Source of the DNA: Apostichopus japonicus
Lineage: Eukaryota > Echinodermata > Holothuroidea > Aspidochirotida > Stichopodidae
Assembly: GCF_037975245.1 (NCBI RefSeq)
Contig: NC_092576.1
Coordinates: 4,730,001 to 4,794,000 of the forward strand
Direction of reading: 5' to 3'
Length of the DNA stretch: 64,000 nucleotides
Shown: positions 21,401 through 31,938 of the stretch, piece after piece
Numbering within the stretch: the first letter of the stretch is position 1
Layout of the letters: every line of letters begins with the position of its first letter
Position numbers and translations under genes: made by a program
The notes under the pieces: generated by a model
The model's database searches: none
What the model was told of the DNA's origin: nothing
The model's input: only the letters and a program-made list of their open reading frames with translations

Positions 21401-24400
21401 AACATCAATTAGATCATTTACTAACTAGGATAGATTACAAAGTAATTCAAAGATTGACCAACAGGAATATTGCTTTAGCAATCTAAGGTGTCTTTCATAT
21501 CGTGTAAAAAATATCTAACATGAAATTGAAATCTGAAACATGACAGTTGTCTCAATTTAGCTCAGTTAATTTATATTTATAATATTGATATGACGATGCT
21601 TGGTGTTTTTGGCTCCGTGATTCTATTTAATAAAGTAATGTTACTAGGTTGCATTTTAGAGGTAAATACCAAACATGATGTGGTTTGAGAAGCAACAGGC
21701 TTATTGGCAATGGAGATGGACAACAAGCAAAGGAACATGACTCCCCTCTGTACTAAATACAAAACGTTTTCTTTCATTTAATAAATACATATTTTACACA
21801 TAGTTATGTAATATTCATATATTCATCGCCTTAACTTGTAGCATTTAAAGGTTGCAAATTGTTCGTCACAAAAACACAACAAATTTACATATTTTATGAT
21901 AGTTATTCAACATCACGTGTATGATTACAAAGTCCATAATTTTACACAATTATTAATCAGTTAAATCGTATCTATATTAAACAATGTTAATCTTCTCTGC
22001 AGTGTTCCTCTGTAGAGTTTGAAACTTTCTAAATGGAGTGGACACTAGATGCAGGCAATTCGTTGTTTTAAAATTTCACATATCATTGCTTCAACAGAAA
22101 CAAGCATTTAGAGAAGTAAACTAGAGTTTTATCTCACTGAAAGTCAAAGATACGTGAAGTCGCTATTTGAAATATTGTTCAATGTATCGAAACATCATGA
22201 ATTAAGACATGACTGAACGGTTAACATATTGGGCAAGCACTTGTTAGATGTATATACGAACTTAGTATATATTTAGTGAATGTTTTATTTTGAAAGTTAA
22301 AAGCAAAATAGAATGAAATAATGAAGATAACTATCTATGCATCGGTCACATTTATTCTCAACGCCACATATTTTCAGATTCTTCTACCAATTGTTTTTGT
22401 TTGACAAAAGAATATCAAGCTTAGGTACATAATTTCTTTACATATCATTCACACTGAATCGAAATTAAAGTAATATTCTTTTAAGAAGTTTTTTACCTGT
22501 CTTTCAGATGCTTCCTTCAACCTCTTCACTATCCAATCGTGTGTAGCTCGAGTTTGGTCTTTCGAAATTATAGCTTTCTTATACAAGGCTTTACAATGAA
22601 AGAACAAGGTCGATTTATGAGTAACAGTCTTACAATCGTATTTAATTTCTTTCTGGGTCATTAACTTAAATTTATATGCAGGTGCAGTACAGGAAACTTG
22701 ATAATAACTGAGAACGCATTGCTTCTTACATCAAAATTAAATACACAGTAATTGAAAGTTGTAAATAATCCATGAAATAATATTTATATATATATATATA
22801 TATATATAGAAATATAAATATAGCTTAGATACCTTTTAATTCTTCTTCTGTCACCCTTTTTGGAGGTTCGAGTAAGTGCTGTTGTTGCTGCTGTTGATGT
22901 TGTGTTGATGCTGTTGTACCCCGTCGATCTTTGGAATTAATCTCTGTTACGGATAAGATATAAACTGTATTACTCATCTGAGTATTGTAAGCTGTAGTTC
23001 TAACAGCGAAAATGAACGTATTCATAATAAAAGACACAAGCTTCAACGGACATTCTGAATACGTTAGGTAAGATAATATATTGTTATGTACATAAATAGA
23101 CGCCTGAGATCTGTGGGATGTGAGTCACTAGTTTTCACGGGAACTGCATTGACAACTTGAACTCTGATCTAAAGAAATGACCGGCACCACTCTATATGTG
23201 AATGTAATGATGCATAAATATACAAAGTGATCATCTCATAATTGTCATAGTGCTGATAATAGTAATACAGTCAAAGCGTGACTTTGGCTGAGTGGGCGTG
23301 ACTAAAAAAAAAGGTGTAGAAGTAAAAGATATGTTATTGCCTATTTTATGTCAGGATGATCATGTATGTTAACATTCAAATACCACTTTAATCTGTTTAA
23401 TATGATTAATCTGTTTAATCTATATAATCTATTATATTTATTCTATTTAATCTATTTAATCTGTTTAAGTTATTTAATGTATTTAACATATTTAATATAT
23501 TTATTCTATTTTATTTATTTCATCAATTTCATCTTTCATCTGTTTAATCTATTTCATCGATTCCATCTATTTTATCTATTTCATCGATTTCATCGATTCA
23601 TCTATTTAATCTATTTTATCGATTGTATCTTAATAACGTACATCGTTGGCTAAAGTCTGGCTTTGGATGGTGTGTTCCAAGGAATAAGTTATGATGACAT
23701 GTTGGCTAGTCAATAGCTTGGACAAATCCATGATAGGTACCAAAGTCTAAATACATACTATTATCAAGTTATGTTCATCCAATGATTTCCATCTTATTAA
23801 AGTTTCTTAGTCTATCCTTATTTTCTCCTTAGACTACTTGTGGAAGCCGGAAAGTGAATTCACCCGATTGTAACAAGAATTACGTAATTTGAATAAGTGC
23901 ATTTGCTATAACTACTTTATTACAAGATATTGTTACGAAGTGTGGAGAGTGACGAACACGTTTAATCAGCATAAATAGGTTAGAGTATTCAAATTTTGAT
24001 CAAAACATTTAACAGATGAAACTAATTTGAAATATGTAGTTCTTGACAGTGTGCCTTCACCAAGACATCTAAACGTATTATGGATCCGTTTGGCTTACAT
24101 CATTCCATTTACGTGGATTCAGTCTGATTGTAGTTATTATCACTGCTCTAATTTGTAGTGAAACAATGAACTATAGAACTGCGTCACAAATACAGTTAAT
24201 TGAAACACGACAACAAAAAATGCACTAGAAAGTAGGTGCTAACCAGGTTTGTAGCTAGGATTCCCCACACATAGTAGAACAGGAATCACAGGAGAGCATT
24301 TCAAGATTTCTAACCAGGAAGGGGTGAGAAGTCATAGAGAGCATCTGGGTGAGGCTTAATCCAAGTGTACGGCTATGCCCTATTATTGCAATGGAAGACC

Positions 24401-27400
24401 CCGATCCCATCACTGATGCTACAAGTCGGAGTTAACACAATGTCATATCAATGATGGGAACATGGATAGCCGTTAGTGGGGCAAGTAAAGGCTGAACCAG
24501 ATATCCTTGGTGTCACAGATTGCAATGGCTTCGAAGTGTTTTCAGTATAAATAAAGTAAGCAGATATTCCTAATAGGAAAAACTGATTTTAACGTCTAGA
24601 GCAGGGTTGTCCAACCTTTTGTACAGGAGTGCCACATGGAATGATTATGATGAAGGAGAGGGCCGCATGAACCCTACGCTCGATTTTTTGCCCGGAGCCC
24701 AAGGCAACAACATGTGAGCACTGCACGCGGAGCGCACTGATTTATTTTCCTTCCTGATAAAACAGATGAATAAAGTACACCCGCCCCCCCCCCTCCCCAC
24801 TGAGAATGTCACACAAACTGACCTGTATTCGGTTTTTTGGACCCAGAAGGTTCGAATGATTGATTATATAGCTTCAAATTTCTATCAATAAATCTGCTCA
24901 CTAAAATTTCGCACCGTACAGCATCTCTGGCTGGACTATCTAGGTTGGACAACCCTGGTCTAGAGTTATCTAAGGAAGCATCGACAACGGTCTGATTGCA
25001 AAAAGAAACCTGAACCAAATCAATTAAACAGAAGTCTATTATATACTTTAGAGTAATATTTACATTTACTGATTAATAAATAAATTACCTTTCCATCGGT
25101 AGAGGACGACTCCGATGATAATCAATAACACTAATAACACAAAGAACACAACAACACCAATCCAACCAGTTCGTCGTTCCTCCTCTGAAATACCAAGAGA
25201 AATGGTCAAACATGAATATCAACAATTCCAAATGCAAGTTGACATCATCTCCAGATAACAAATCAACACGGCTATCTTAAATTGGTTCATAAAAGTCCAA
25301 ACATGCATGTGAACGATATACAACGGTATGTCATATCGGTATCAAGAACTATACACCGCATACAAAGTAAAAGTACATATCTTACACGTTAATTTTGTTA
25401 AACTCTGTCCCTTTATTTTGCAACGCTTCTCCTCCAATTCCACATCAAAACAACAAATGTATTCGATCAGTTTATGTTTACTACGTTAACTGGAATACTA
25501 CATAAAATTTAACCTGCACATAAAATAGTTATGGGGAAGTTCTTTCATTTTAATGTAGTTCTTACCCTGAAAAGTTACATCAGTTGATGTAAATTTCGTT
25601 GTAACACCGTCAGTGCTGTAAACACACGTGTACGTGCCCAATGTAGGATTTTTAACCGTGTTTATGACCAGAGAGCTACTTTGCAATGTGAATCCACCAG
25701 GCATCGTAACTTCACTCCTAATTTTAGTTCCAAATGCAATAATTTCTTCCGTTTGACCCACTTTTTTCCATACAAAGAATAACACATCTTCCCCGCAGTT
25801 CATAACCACTCTTTCATTAAGAGTTACAAGCAGAGGTTCCCTAGATGCTTCCAGTGTCCCGCTTTCAACCAGTATCGTAGATTCATTGTAACCTACCTCA
25901 GACACATTGCTTCTCGCTGCACAGACAAATAAACGTAATGACAGAGAGGTTTGTAACGAAATATCTACAACAGTATAGTAAGATTGTAACTCATTGACAC
26001 TGGTTGTTACAGCTTTCGACTGAGAAGAGATCTGTTTATCGCCACTGCTAGTTCTCAACTTCCACGACAAATCATCTAATACTGCACCTACTCGTAAAAC
26101 ACTACATTTTAAACTTGAAGCAGTGTTTAATTCTAAAAAGCATAAAGATTTCTGGTCACATCCAGTAGCATCAATGGTAGGGTACGGTTCACGTGGTTTG
26201 TCTGCAAATTGTGAAAAGGAAGAAAAATAATATTGTCCGGCCAGAATATATTCGGCCTCATAATATGGATAACTTTTATGAATTTAGTTGGGCTCACTAA
26301 CAACTAAAGGTCGGTATTCTTTCATTGAGATCTTTCCTACTCAAGTAGTTCATACTCGTCCAGCTAGCCTGGGCATTTATTGTTAATTTTTGGAGACCAT
26401 ACTTAGCGAAACATCTCTATTTCAATAAGAAATTGAAACTGTAGCTTGTCCCCTAAAAAGATATCCTATTTAGACTATTTACTGAAGATAATATACCACC
26501 ATCTGAAATTACCAAATGACATCCAGTCGTCACGTAGACACCGCATGATATTCAACCATATTCATAACTTCATTATAGGGTATTAATATGCTGCAGTGTG
26601 GTTTGACTGTTAGATATATACCCACAATGCAGCTGGCTTCAACGCTAGTGTTATTTCAATAATGTAACTTTTTACACTGTTGAACCATTGTAACTCTATT
26701 AGTAAGCTACTAATCACGTAATACTATTTTATCATCTGTATGGTTGTACACCGACCGTTTCTAACTTGTTCTCACCGTTCCATCGTTTGTATGATAACAT
26801 TAAACAACGTCTATATAGTATGAATATGACTGAGTGAGTATATGATTAAAAGTATGGATGAATGGATTGATGAATGAATGAACAGACCACCTTTTGTCAG
26901 CTTGTAAACCTTCACGTTAATGAGAAACAATGTATGGAACATGACAATGGAATATGAAAGGAGAATGTGAAGATCATCGAGGAATGATTAACTGAACTAA
27001 AGTCATATGTTTCACACCACGCCTTTCTTCTCAACAAGCATGATATATTTCTGAGAAGAAATTATCACCAAATAGTAGGCGTAAAATCGGTCAGTGTCTC
27101 GATTTTTCTCTTCTTGGAGGATGATTTAACGTTGAATGATTTCCGGGAGAAAGAGAAATATACAGAAAAGTATCGGAACTTTATCGAACAGACACGCATC
27201 TACAATTTAAGGGAGGGGTTTACCTACTGTCAGTTATGCCTATGACGTTTTTCGTCGAACTCTACCAAGCCGCAGTTAAAATGTTAAACCTCTTATTGTG
27301 TTTGTATGTGGATTCCACATCGCATTGTTTCTCTACATCTTCGCTCCAAAACTCTGAACTCCTTGTGTTCGGTCCAGTGTTTCGACGGATAATGCTGATG

Positions 27401-29445
27401 TGGTTTGTCTTGATGTAAGACATCATGTTGACGTTCTCTGTTCAATTGACTCTTTTTTTTGTCTTCTATGTCCATCAATGATATCACATCATATCACGTC
27501 AAATATATTTTTCAACTGTGTTTATATGTCTTTCATTTGCAAGCATGGAATAAATATTTGTTTTTATTCAAAAATCTCATTTCACTAAGCAAAACCCTTA
27601 TAAGCCAGACTTGAACTTGGAACCCTAATATTACCCCAGGTAATCACTGTAGACTCGATTTTTTTCTTGTCCCTTATCACCCTCTACATTTGTTTTCTAA
27701 TTGTTACCGTCGAGCCATGGTTACTGTCCAATCATTCTCTGGTTAATATCGATACTTGTGGACCACGACAAACAGACGTCGGGTTGTTTGGAAACTTATT
27801 TGATGTATTCCTTACTGAAGCTTAAACACTTCTCTCAAAGGGCGAAATATTGAATTATTGAATCATGATTCACAGGCTTAAGAAATATTTACAAATCACT
27901 GCTTATCCTTGTTATTACTTGCCATGCTAATTCCATTGCAGATTCGAATCAACTGTTTTAGTTAAATGAATTTTCGACACATCTATAGCAGTTTCTTTAT
28001 CGTTTCAATAAAATGATACTGCTTTTTGTTTCTTATGTGGAACATTTGAAAAGACATGTGAGCATGCTTTGGCAGATTGACAAGGAACTTCTACTTTCTT
28101 GCAAGGTGTCAAAAGTACTATTTTTGGCAGATTTTTTTTTTAACATTTAACAATAAAGAGGTTATTAGGTCATTGTTCTATACAGCAATATCCTTCTAAC
28201 TTTCTTGTTTTCAACAGGACACCTTTTTTACTTTGTAAGAAATCGCTGAAGAGCGACCCCCTGCTTAGCTAAAGACTTGTTGCAAAAACCTCAGATTTAT
28301 GTTAAAAGGAGAAAGCAATATATATGACTCCGAGAAAGGCGCATATAAAGTATGAGGAATTGAGACGTCCCTTTTGTTTCTGTACAATGCTATTTGAAGG
28401 ATAGTTTTAAAATATCTGTATTTAAAATTTCCTCCATATGAAAGCCTATAGTGTATTGTCTTCATTTTGTTATTTTTGTAAATACAACCACCAACAATAA
28501 ACAGATGCAAATGAACTAATACCTGTTGTTATGAAAAAAATCGACTTACTAAAGACAACTACATGAACATCTTCAAAGATAGGATCTTCATCTAAAGTCG
28601 CCAATATTGTTACTCCGAAAATATTATTATGTTTGGTAGAAACTTCGTTGATTACAAGAGATCCATTAGGTTGAACAACGTATTCTCCAGAATCATGTCC
28701 GGGTCCAGATATGATGCCGTCTCCGAGGGAGATAAATGGTCGATCATTGCTAGTCACATTGGTCGAGTTGTACCAAAAGGCTCCATATAAACCACTAGGA
28801 TTGCTGCAGGATATCACACCTTTCTTTCCTAATTGCAAATATTGCGGAGACTGACACTTATCAGATGAGACAACCGTTCCTGTAATTAAAGAAGAAAGAC
28901 TTATACATGGAACCTGTTCTCAAATCGCATGAAAGTTGTAGGGAATCGATTTTCCCCTCACACCGACTTCCATTCTCCAGTTCAAAATGTATAAATGGGT
29001 GAGTCTAAGAAATACACAACCAGCATATGGAGTCGTAATATATGTTGACTTGCATTTAACTAAATTTTAAAATTACTATTCAATGGACCCTACCCCAACC
29101 ATAATAGTATTCATAATATTGTATTACCATCATGCAGAAACTTTCACCACATTTGAGAATGTCACCCCCCCCCCAGCTGTCCCTTCCTCCCCTGCAATAC
29201 CGCTCGAGACTGGGCGTGTGCATGTGATGTGATAGTACTGTACATAGGAAGTCTTAATACCGAAGTGCAGGTCTTTCATTCCACTTCGTGTATATTCATG
29301 AAACCCTTCCCTCGCCCTTACGTGTATTACCAACAGCAGTCACATACCCCCCCCCCCCCTCTCCAAGATAAAACCGGTATTTGATCTTACCACTCATTAG
29401 GCACCAAAGGATAGTAGTGATCACGAAAAGGTTTGTGGTAGACAT
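18394..29445 (-). CDS. gene A: Ig-superfamily transmembrane receptor (exon-spanning model)
   Basis: Gene-level span of eleven exons read on the minus strand: signal peptide (29391-29445), Ig-like domain 1 (28550-28879), Ig-like domains 2 and 3 in one exon (25566-26201), transmembrane helix (25089-25184), polyglutamine tail exon (22833-22943), then 22497-22588, 21123-21334, 20657-20724, 19095-19162, 18855-18899 and 18394-18417. Phases at every junction agree: 1,1,1,1,1,0,2,1,0,0. The product would be a type I surface protein with three extracellular Ig-like domains and a cytoplasmic tail of roughly 200 residues. The membrane-proximal tail exons carry no domain I can name. A segment WIVKRLKEASERQ weakly recalls the beta-3 strand of tyrosine kinases, but no glycine loop or HRD/DFG motif is visible. 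The 5' UTR and 3' end are not located. Likely roles for the family are recognition, adhesion or immune signalling. Confidence 0.7.
18855..18899 (-). CDS. gene A, cytoplasmic exon with NVYYML
   Basis: Forty-five bases, open only in phase 0, between acceptor TATTCACACAG and donor GTAAGTA. It reads GKQLGPLNENVYYML. The paired tyrosines after NV could be phosphorylation sites, but the surroundings do not form a full ITIM (I/V/L-x-Y-x-x-L/V) or SH2 consensus that I would insist on. Phase agrees with both neighbours. Confidence 0.55.
19095..19162 (-). CDS. gene A, cytoplasmic exon
   Basis: Sixty-eight bases preceded by a strong polypyrimidine acceptor (GGTCTCTTTCAG) and followed by donor GTATGT. 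Entered in phase 1, it reads EWQTGFAVAGILHLNYDTGQ and ends WE. Two frames are open in it, but only this one joins both the upstream exon (ending in phase 1) and the downstream exon (open only in phase 0). No domain is recognised. Confidence 0.55.
20657..20724 (-). CDS. gene A, cytoplasmic exon
   Basis: Sixty-eight bases with acceptor TTTCTCCTCAAAG and donor GTAAGAG. It enters in phase 2, which matches the end of the exon at 21123-21334, and leaves in phase 1. It encodes 22 full codons beginning IERSLLPFKFENKL, ending LQQKPL. Only this frame is open. The CAAAG acceptor (A before AG) is weaker than average. Confidence 0.55.
21123..21334 (-). CDS. gene A, longest cytoplasmic exon
   Basis: 212 bases, entered in phase 0 (VDIQKIILRDSF) after acceptor TTTCTTGAATAG. 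The frame stays open throughout and ends CSRSPPTEI plus two bases before donor GTAAGCG. If the donor is skipped, the frame closes two codons later with TAA at 21119-21121, which would give a shorter tail. Splicing is preferred because the next candidate exon has exactly the matching phase. The sequence is acidic and leucine-rich, with no named domain. Confidence 0.65.
22497..22588 (-). CDS. gene A, cytoplasmic exon WIVKRLKEASERQ
   Basis: 92 bases, entered in phase 1 after CTTTCATTGTAAAG and left in phase 0 at donor GTAAAAA. It encodes ALYKKAIISKDQT followed by basic, helical WIVKRLKEASERQ. The intron reads on in frame as VKNFLKE before a stop at about 22449, so a retained-intron form would end in a short basic tail. 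The VKRLKEASER...FLKE pattern weakly recalls a kinase N-lobe; I do not assign it. Confidence 0.62.
22785..22808. repeat. (TA)n microsatellite
   Basis: Twenty-four bases of uninterrupted TA in an intron of gene A, 24 bp beyond the donor of the polyglutamine exon. Confidence 0.95.
22833..22943 (-). CDS. gene A, juxtamembrane exon with polyglutamine
   Basis: 111 bases, phase 1 to phase 1, acceptor TTATCCGTAACAG, donor GTATCTA. It reads EINSKDRRGTTAST, then QHQQQQQQH, then LLEPPKRVTEEELK. The glutamine stretch is encoded by mixed CAA/CAG codons. Its phase fits the transmembrane exon on one side and the exon at 22588 on the other. A soluble, low-complexity linker inside the cell is the likely role. 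Confidence 0.72.
23378..23632. repeat. AT-rich 9-bp minisatellite (TCTATTTAA)n
   Basis: Diverged tandem copies of about nine bases (TCTATTTAA, TCTGTTTAA, TCTATTTCA, TCGATTTCA) fill roughly 255 bp of the largest intron of gene A that follows the transmembrane exon. The open frame across it is a by-product of the repeat. Confidence 0.85.
24602..24957. mobile_element. hAT-type MITE, 356 bp
   Basis: Perfect 16-bp terminal inverted repeats, CAGGGTTGTCCAACCT, are flanked by an exact 8-bp target duplication GTCTAGAG at 24594-24601 and 24958-24965. CAGGG-type ends and an 8-bp duplication define the hAT superfamily. It has no transposase frame, so it was moved by another element. It sits in an intron of gene A. 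Confidence 0.93.
25089..25184 (-). CDS. gene A, transmembrane exon
   Basis: Ninety-six bases, phase 1 to phase 1, between acceptor TTGGTATTTCAG and donor GTAATTT. After EEERRTGW it encodes a run of about 22 hydrophobic residues (IGVVVFFVLLVLLIIIGVVL) and ends YRWK, positively charged as expected on the cytoplasmic side. This fixes a type I orientation with the Ig domains outside. Confidence 0.87.
25566..26201 (-). CDS. gene A, exon with two Ig-like domains
   Basis: 636 bases, phase 1 to phase 1, acceptor CACAATTTGCAG, donor GTAAGAA. It encodes 212 residues. The first Ig-like domain has Cys in SSLKCSV, Trp in LSWKL and Cys in LFVCAARS. The second has Cys in VVMNCGED, Trp in VWKKV and the classical GTYTCVY. 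Several N-x-S/T glycosylation sites are present (NVS, NES). Two domains in one exon without an intron between them is less common than one per exon. The 3' end reads on into the intron only as shadow sequence. Ligand unknown. Confidence 0.88.
28550..28879 (-). CDS. gene A, first Ig-like (V-type) exon
   Basis: 330 bases, phase 1 to phase 1, acceptor TCTTTAATTACAG, donor GTAAGTC. It encodes 110 residues: GVISCSN with the B-strand Cys, FWYN with the core Trp, then SGEYVVQPNGSLVINEVS typical of the D/E strands. Where the F-strand Y-x-C is expected the sequence reads NIFGVTILATL, so the second canonical Cys is missing. Another Cys lies N-terminal (DKCQS). Glycosylation sites NST, NVT and NGS are visible. 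It lies between the signal-peptide exon and the two-domain exon. Confidence 0.8.
29391..29445 (-). CDS. gene A, signal-peptide exon
   Basis: Fifty-five bases beginning exactly at an ATG that follows a strong acceptor (GTTTTCTTTTCAG) and ending in phase 1 at donor GTAAGAT. It reads MSTTNLFVITTILWCLMS, a short hydrophobic leader. An intron directly before the ATG implies an untranslated first exon further right, which I could not locate. Confidence 0.7.
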
Positions 29446-31938
29446 CTGAAAAGAAAACTAACACTTGAACTCCTGACATAAATTGATCGTGGGGCATCAC
29501 AAAAAATGAAAACCAGGCCTGATAGTTCAGGATGGCCTTCATAGTTCATTTTTTAACAGTCACATGCAATTTGGCAGGAAAACCTGTTTTCGATAGAATT
29601 TGAAAGTTAATATCCTCCATTTCACTGTAATCATTTCTTTTTTTCATATATATGTTTTCTTTGGTGCTGCATTTCTCCCTATTAATCTTCAGTGAATTAA
29701 CAAGAAGTTAAAATAAAATGAGCTGTTTAGCCATTACTCATATCAGTGAGGTTATATCCGGTAATTTTTAGTCAAAGGGAGTTTCAGTTGCGGATAGCCA
29801 CTTCTCAACTTGGGTCGCCAAAGAAAGGGTTATATAAGCAGGATGGTAAAGTAATTATCATATATCAGTTGTATCAAGGATAAATCTATTGTTCTCTAGG
29901 TAAAATATTGAACAGGAGGGTCATTTCATGTCAAATGAACAGATTATTGGAGAATTCTGTAGTTGAACCTTCTCCAAAAACAACACCATTCTTGATGATT
30001 GGAGCACCATGAAATTAGGAAACTGTGAAAATTTCAGTTGCATTGCTTAAAAATTGTCGATTTATAACCATTTGAAATTTTCAAGAAACCCTGTGGGCCA
30101 AGTGGCATTTCCTTAATTTTCCTCAGTAATTGAACATCCCAGCACCCTCTCATTACAGAAAGCGGTAGAGCCAATTACCTCATACCAAAAGTAATGCAAA
30201 ATTAAGGTTGTTTTAATACTGTTTTGTGGAGTTGTTTTAAAAATGCCACAGTATCCACATTTTTGAATTCTTTTCCTAAAAATGTGCCATTGTGGGTGAT
30301 TAAGTTCTCCTAAATTACTTAAGGATAATTGAGTGTTTTTAAAGGGTTTATAGCTCCATGATACGACTAACCCAGTGAATACAAACACACGCTAACAATG
30401 TTTTCCTGTGTTATACTTTTAAGTTATGTAACTCCGAAGATGATATATCATGTTGCGATCCAGTACGTTGAAGGGTTGTAGTAGCCAAATAATCACAAAC
30501 ATAGCCATGTGAGATTTGTGAATTTTACTTACCGGTACGTTACTTGTACTGTAAGTAAAAAATCCTTAAGTATTAAACCAATTTCAAGGTTCTAGCTTTT
30601 TCCATGAAAAATTATGAGATTGTAAAGTTGCTCCGAAGTGCAAAATCTGTCGTTTTTGACAGCTGAATAGTCAAAATGGGTCAGGTTGAGAGAGGCTGAT
30701 TTTGTAGTCTATAGTATAAGAGAATTTATGTTTGTACAAACCGTGAAACATGCTATGACCTTAAATTACAATAACAGGTGCTCAGAAAGCCTGTGTAATG
30801 GTAAAACAGTACTGTAAAAATCTCAAACTTTGATTGAGTTTTGATTGATTTAAGTGATTTCCCATTAAATATTTAAATACTAGGCAAAATAACTTCCTTA
30901 AATTTTCGGAGAGGGTCTAGCAGCAGCCATAAGTGATTTGATACGGAATGACAAAAATAAACAAGCATTTTGTCTATACTAAGTCAACGATTATTCATTC
31001 ATGCCCTTACTTAACTAGGCATAGCAACGTGTCTTTGTAACCTAAGCCCGTGCTATCATTAAATGAGAAGGGACACCATTTCCAAGGAAACTTGTCGTTC
31101 ACCAAACTTACTATGTTTATCTCACGTTGGTTCCTTCATAAATGGCAAACCTGCATTAAAAGATTTCACAAAGACATTAAGCATCACGTGATATAAGGTA
31201 TTTCATATATAACTCATATATTAATCGGCGTTTGTGAAACGATTGCTTGCTGATTGTATGCTGTAGAAGTTAGAACGAAATGCAGCTCATGGTTACATGC
31301 ATAGTGTAACGTTCGTCAGAGTATTAGACCTTTTACAAAAAGATATATACATGACAGAGTGTATACACATAAATTCGGGAAATTCCACTTGGTATTATTA
31401 GAACTGCCTCGCAAAATACTGTTTTGGGGCTTTGTTCTGATCGATCCGATATGCAAAATCTAGTACACATATTGCCACATTCTGAGTCATATATATGGAA
31501 TAAACATACCATGGCAAAACTGCACAATGATTACCAACTTTTAACATACTACATAACTGACCTTATATCCTGTTTTAGGAAAGGAACCTTCACTCAGATA
31601 ATCTAGTCGGGGTGTACACAAGCTTACGTTGACTTCGACACAACCTACGTACAGTACTACAGCATACGCCCACGTAAAACGAAACTTGCAGCTAGCCTAA
31701 TGTCTACCGGCACTAACTGACTCAAAACAAACGAAGTGTTTAACGTATAATTATGAAAAAATGCGAACCAATAACGTCAACTCCATACCTTAAAAAATCT
31801 ATTGTTCACTATAGGCTACGTCTCTTTGTGTGCTAGGTCTACACAGTAGCGCCTTCACTACAACAAACTACAACCAGCATTACGAATGAAACAACGTAAG
31901 GTTCATGGTGCAAGGTCAAATCACTGAAAGTTGACACA
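29446..31938. other. upstream of gene A, no gene recognised
   Basis: AT-rich, with short frames only. It should contain the first untranslated exon and promoter of gene A, but no motif identifies them. Confidence 0.45.

Noticed and set aside
18394-22588. tyrosine kinase domain in gene A tail
   Set aside because: Only short stretches recall a kinase; glycine loop, HRD and DFG motifs are not visible.
23366-23653. 95-residue leucine/phenylalanine/tyrosine-rich protein
   Set aside because: It is translation of the 9-bp minisatellite.
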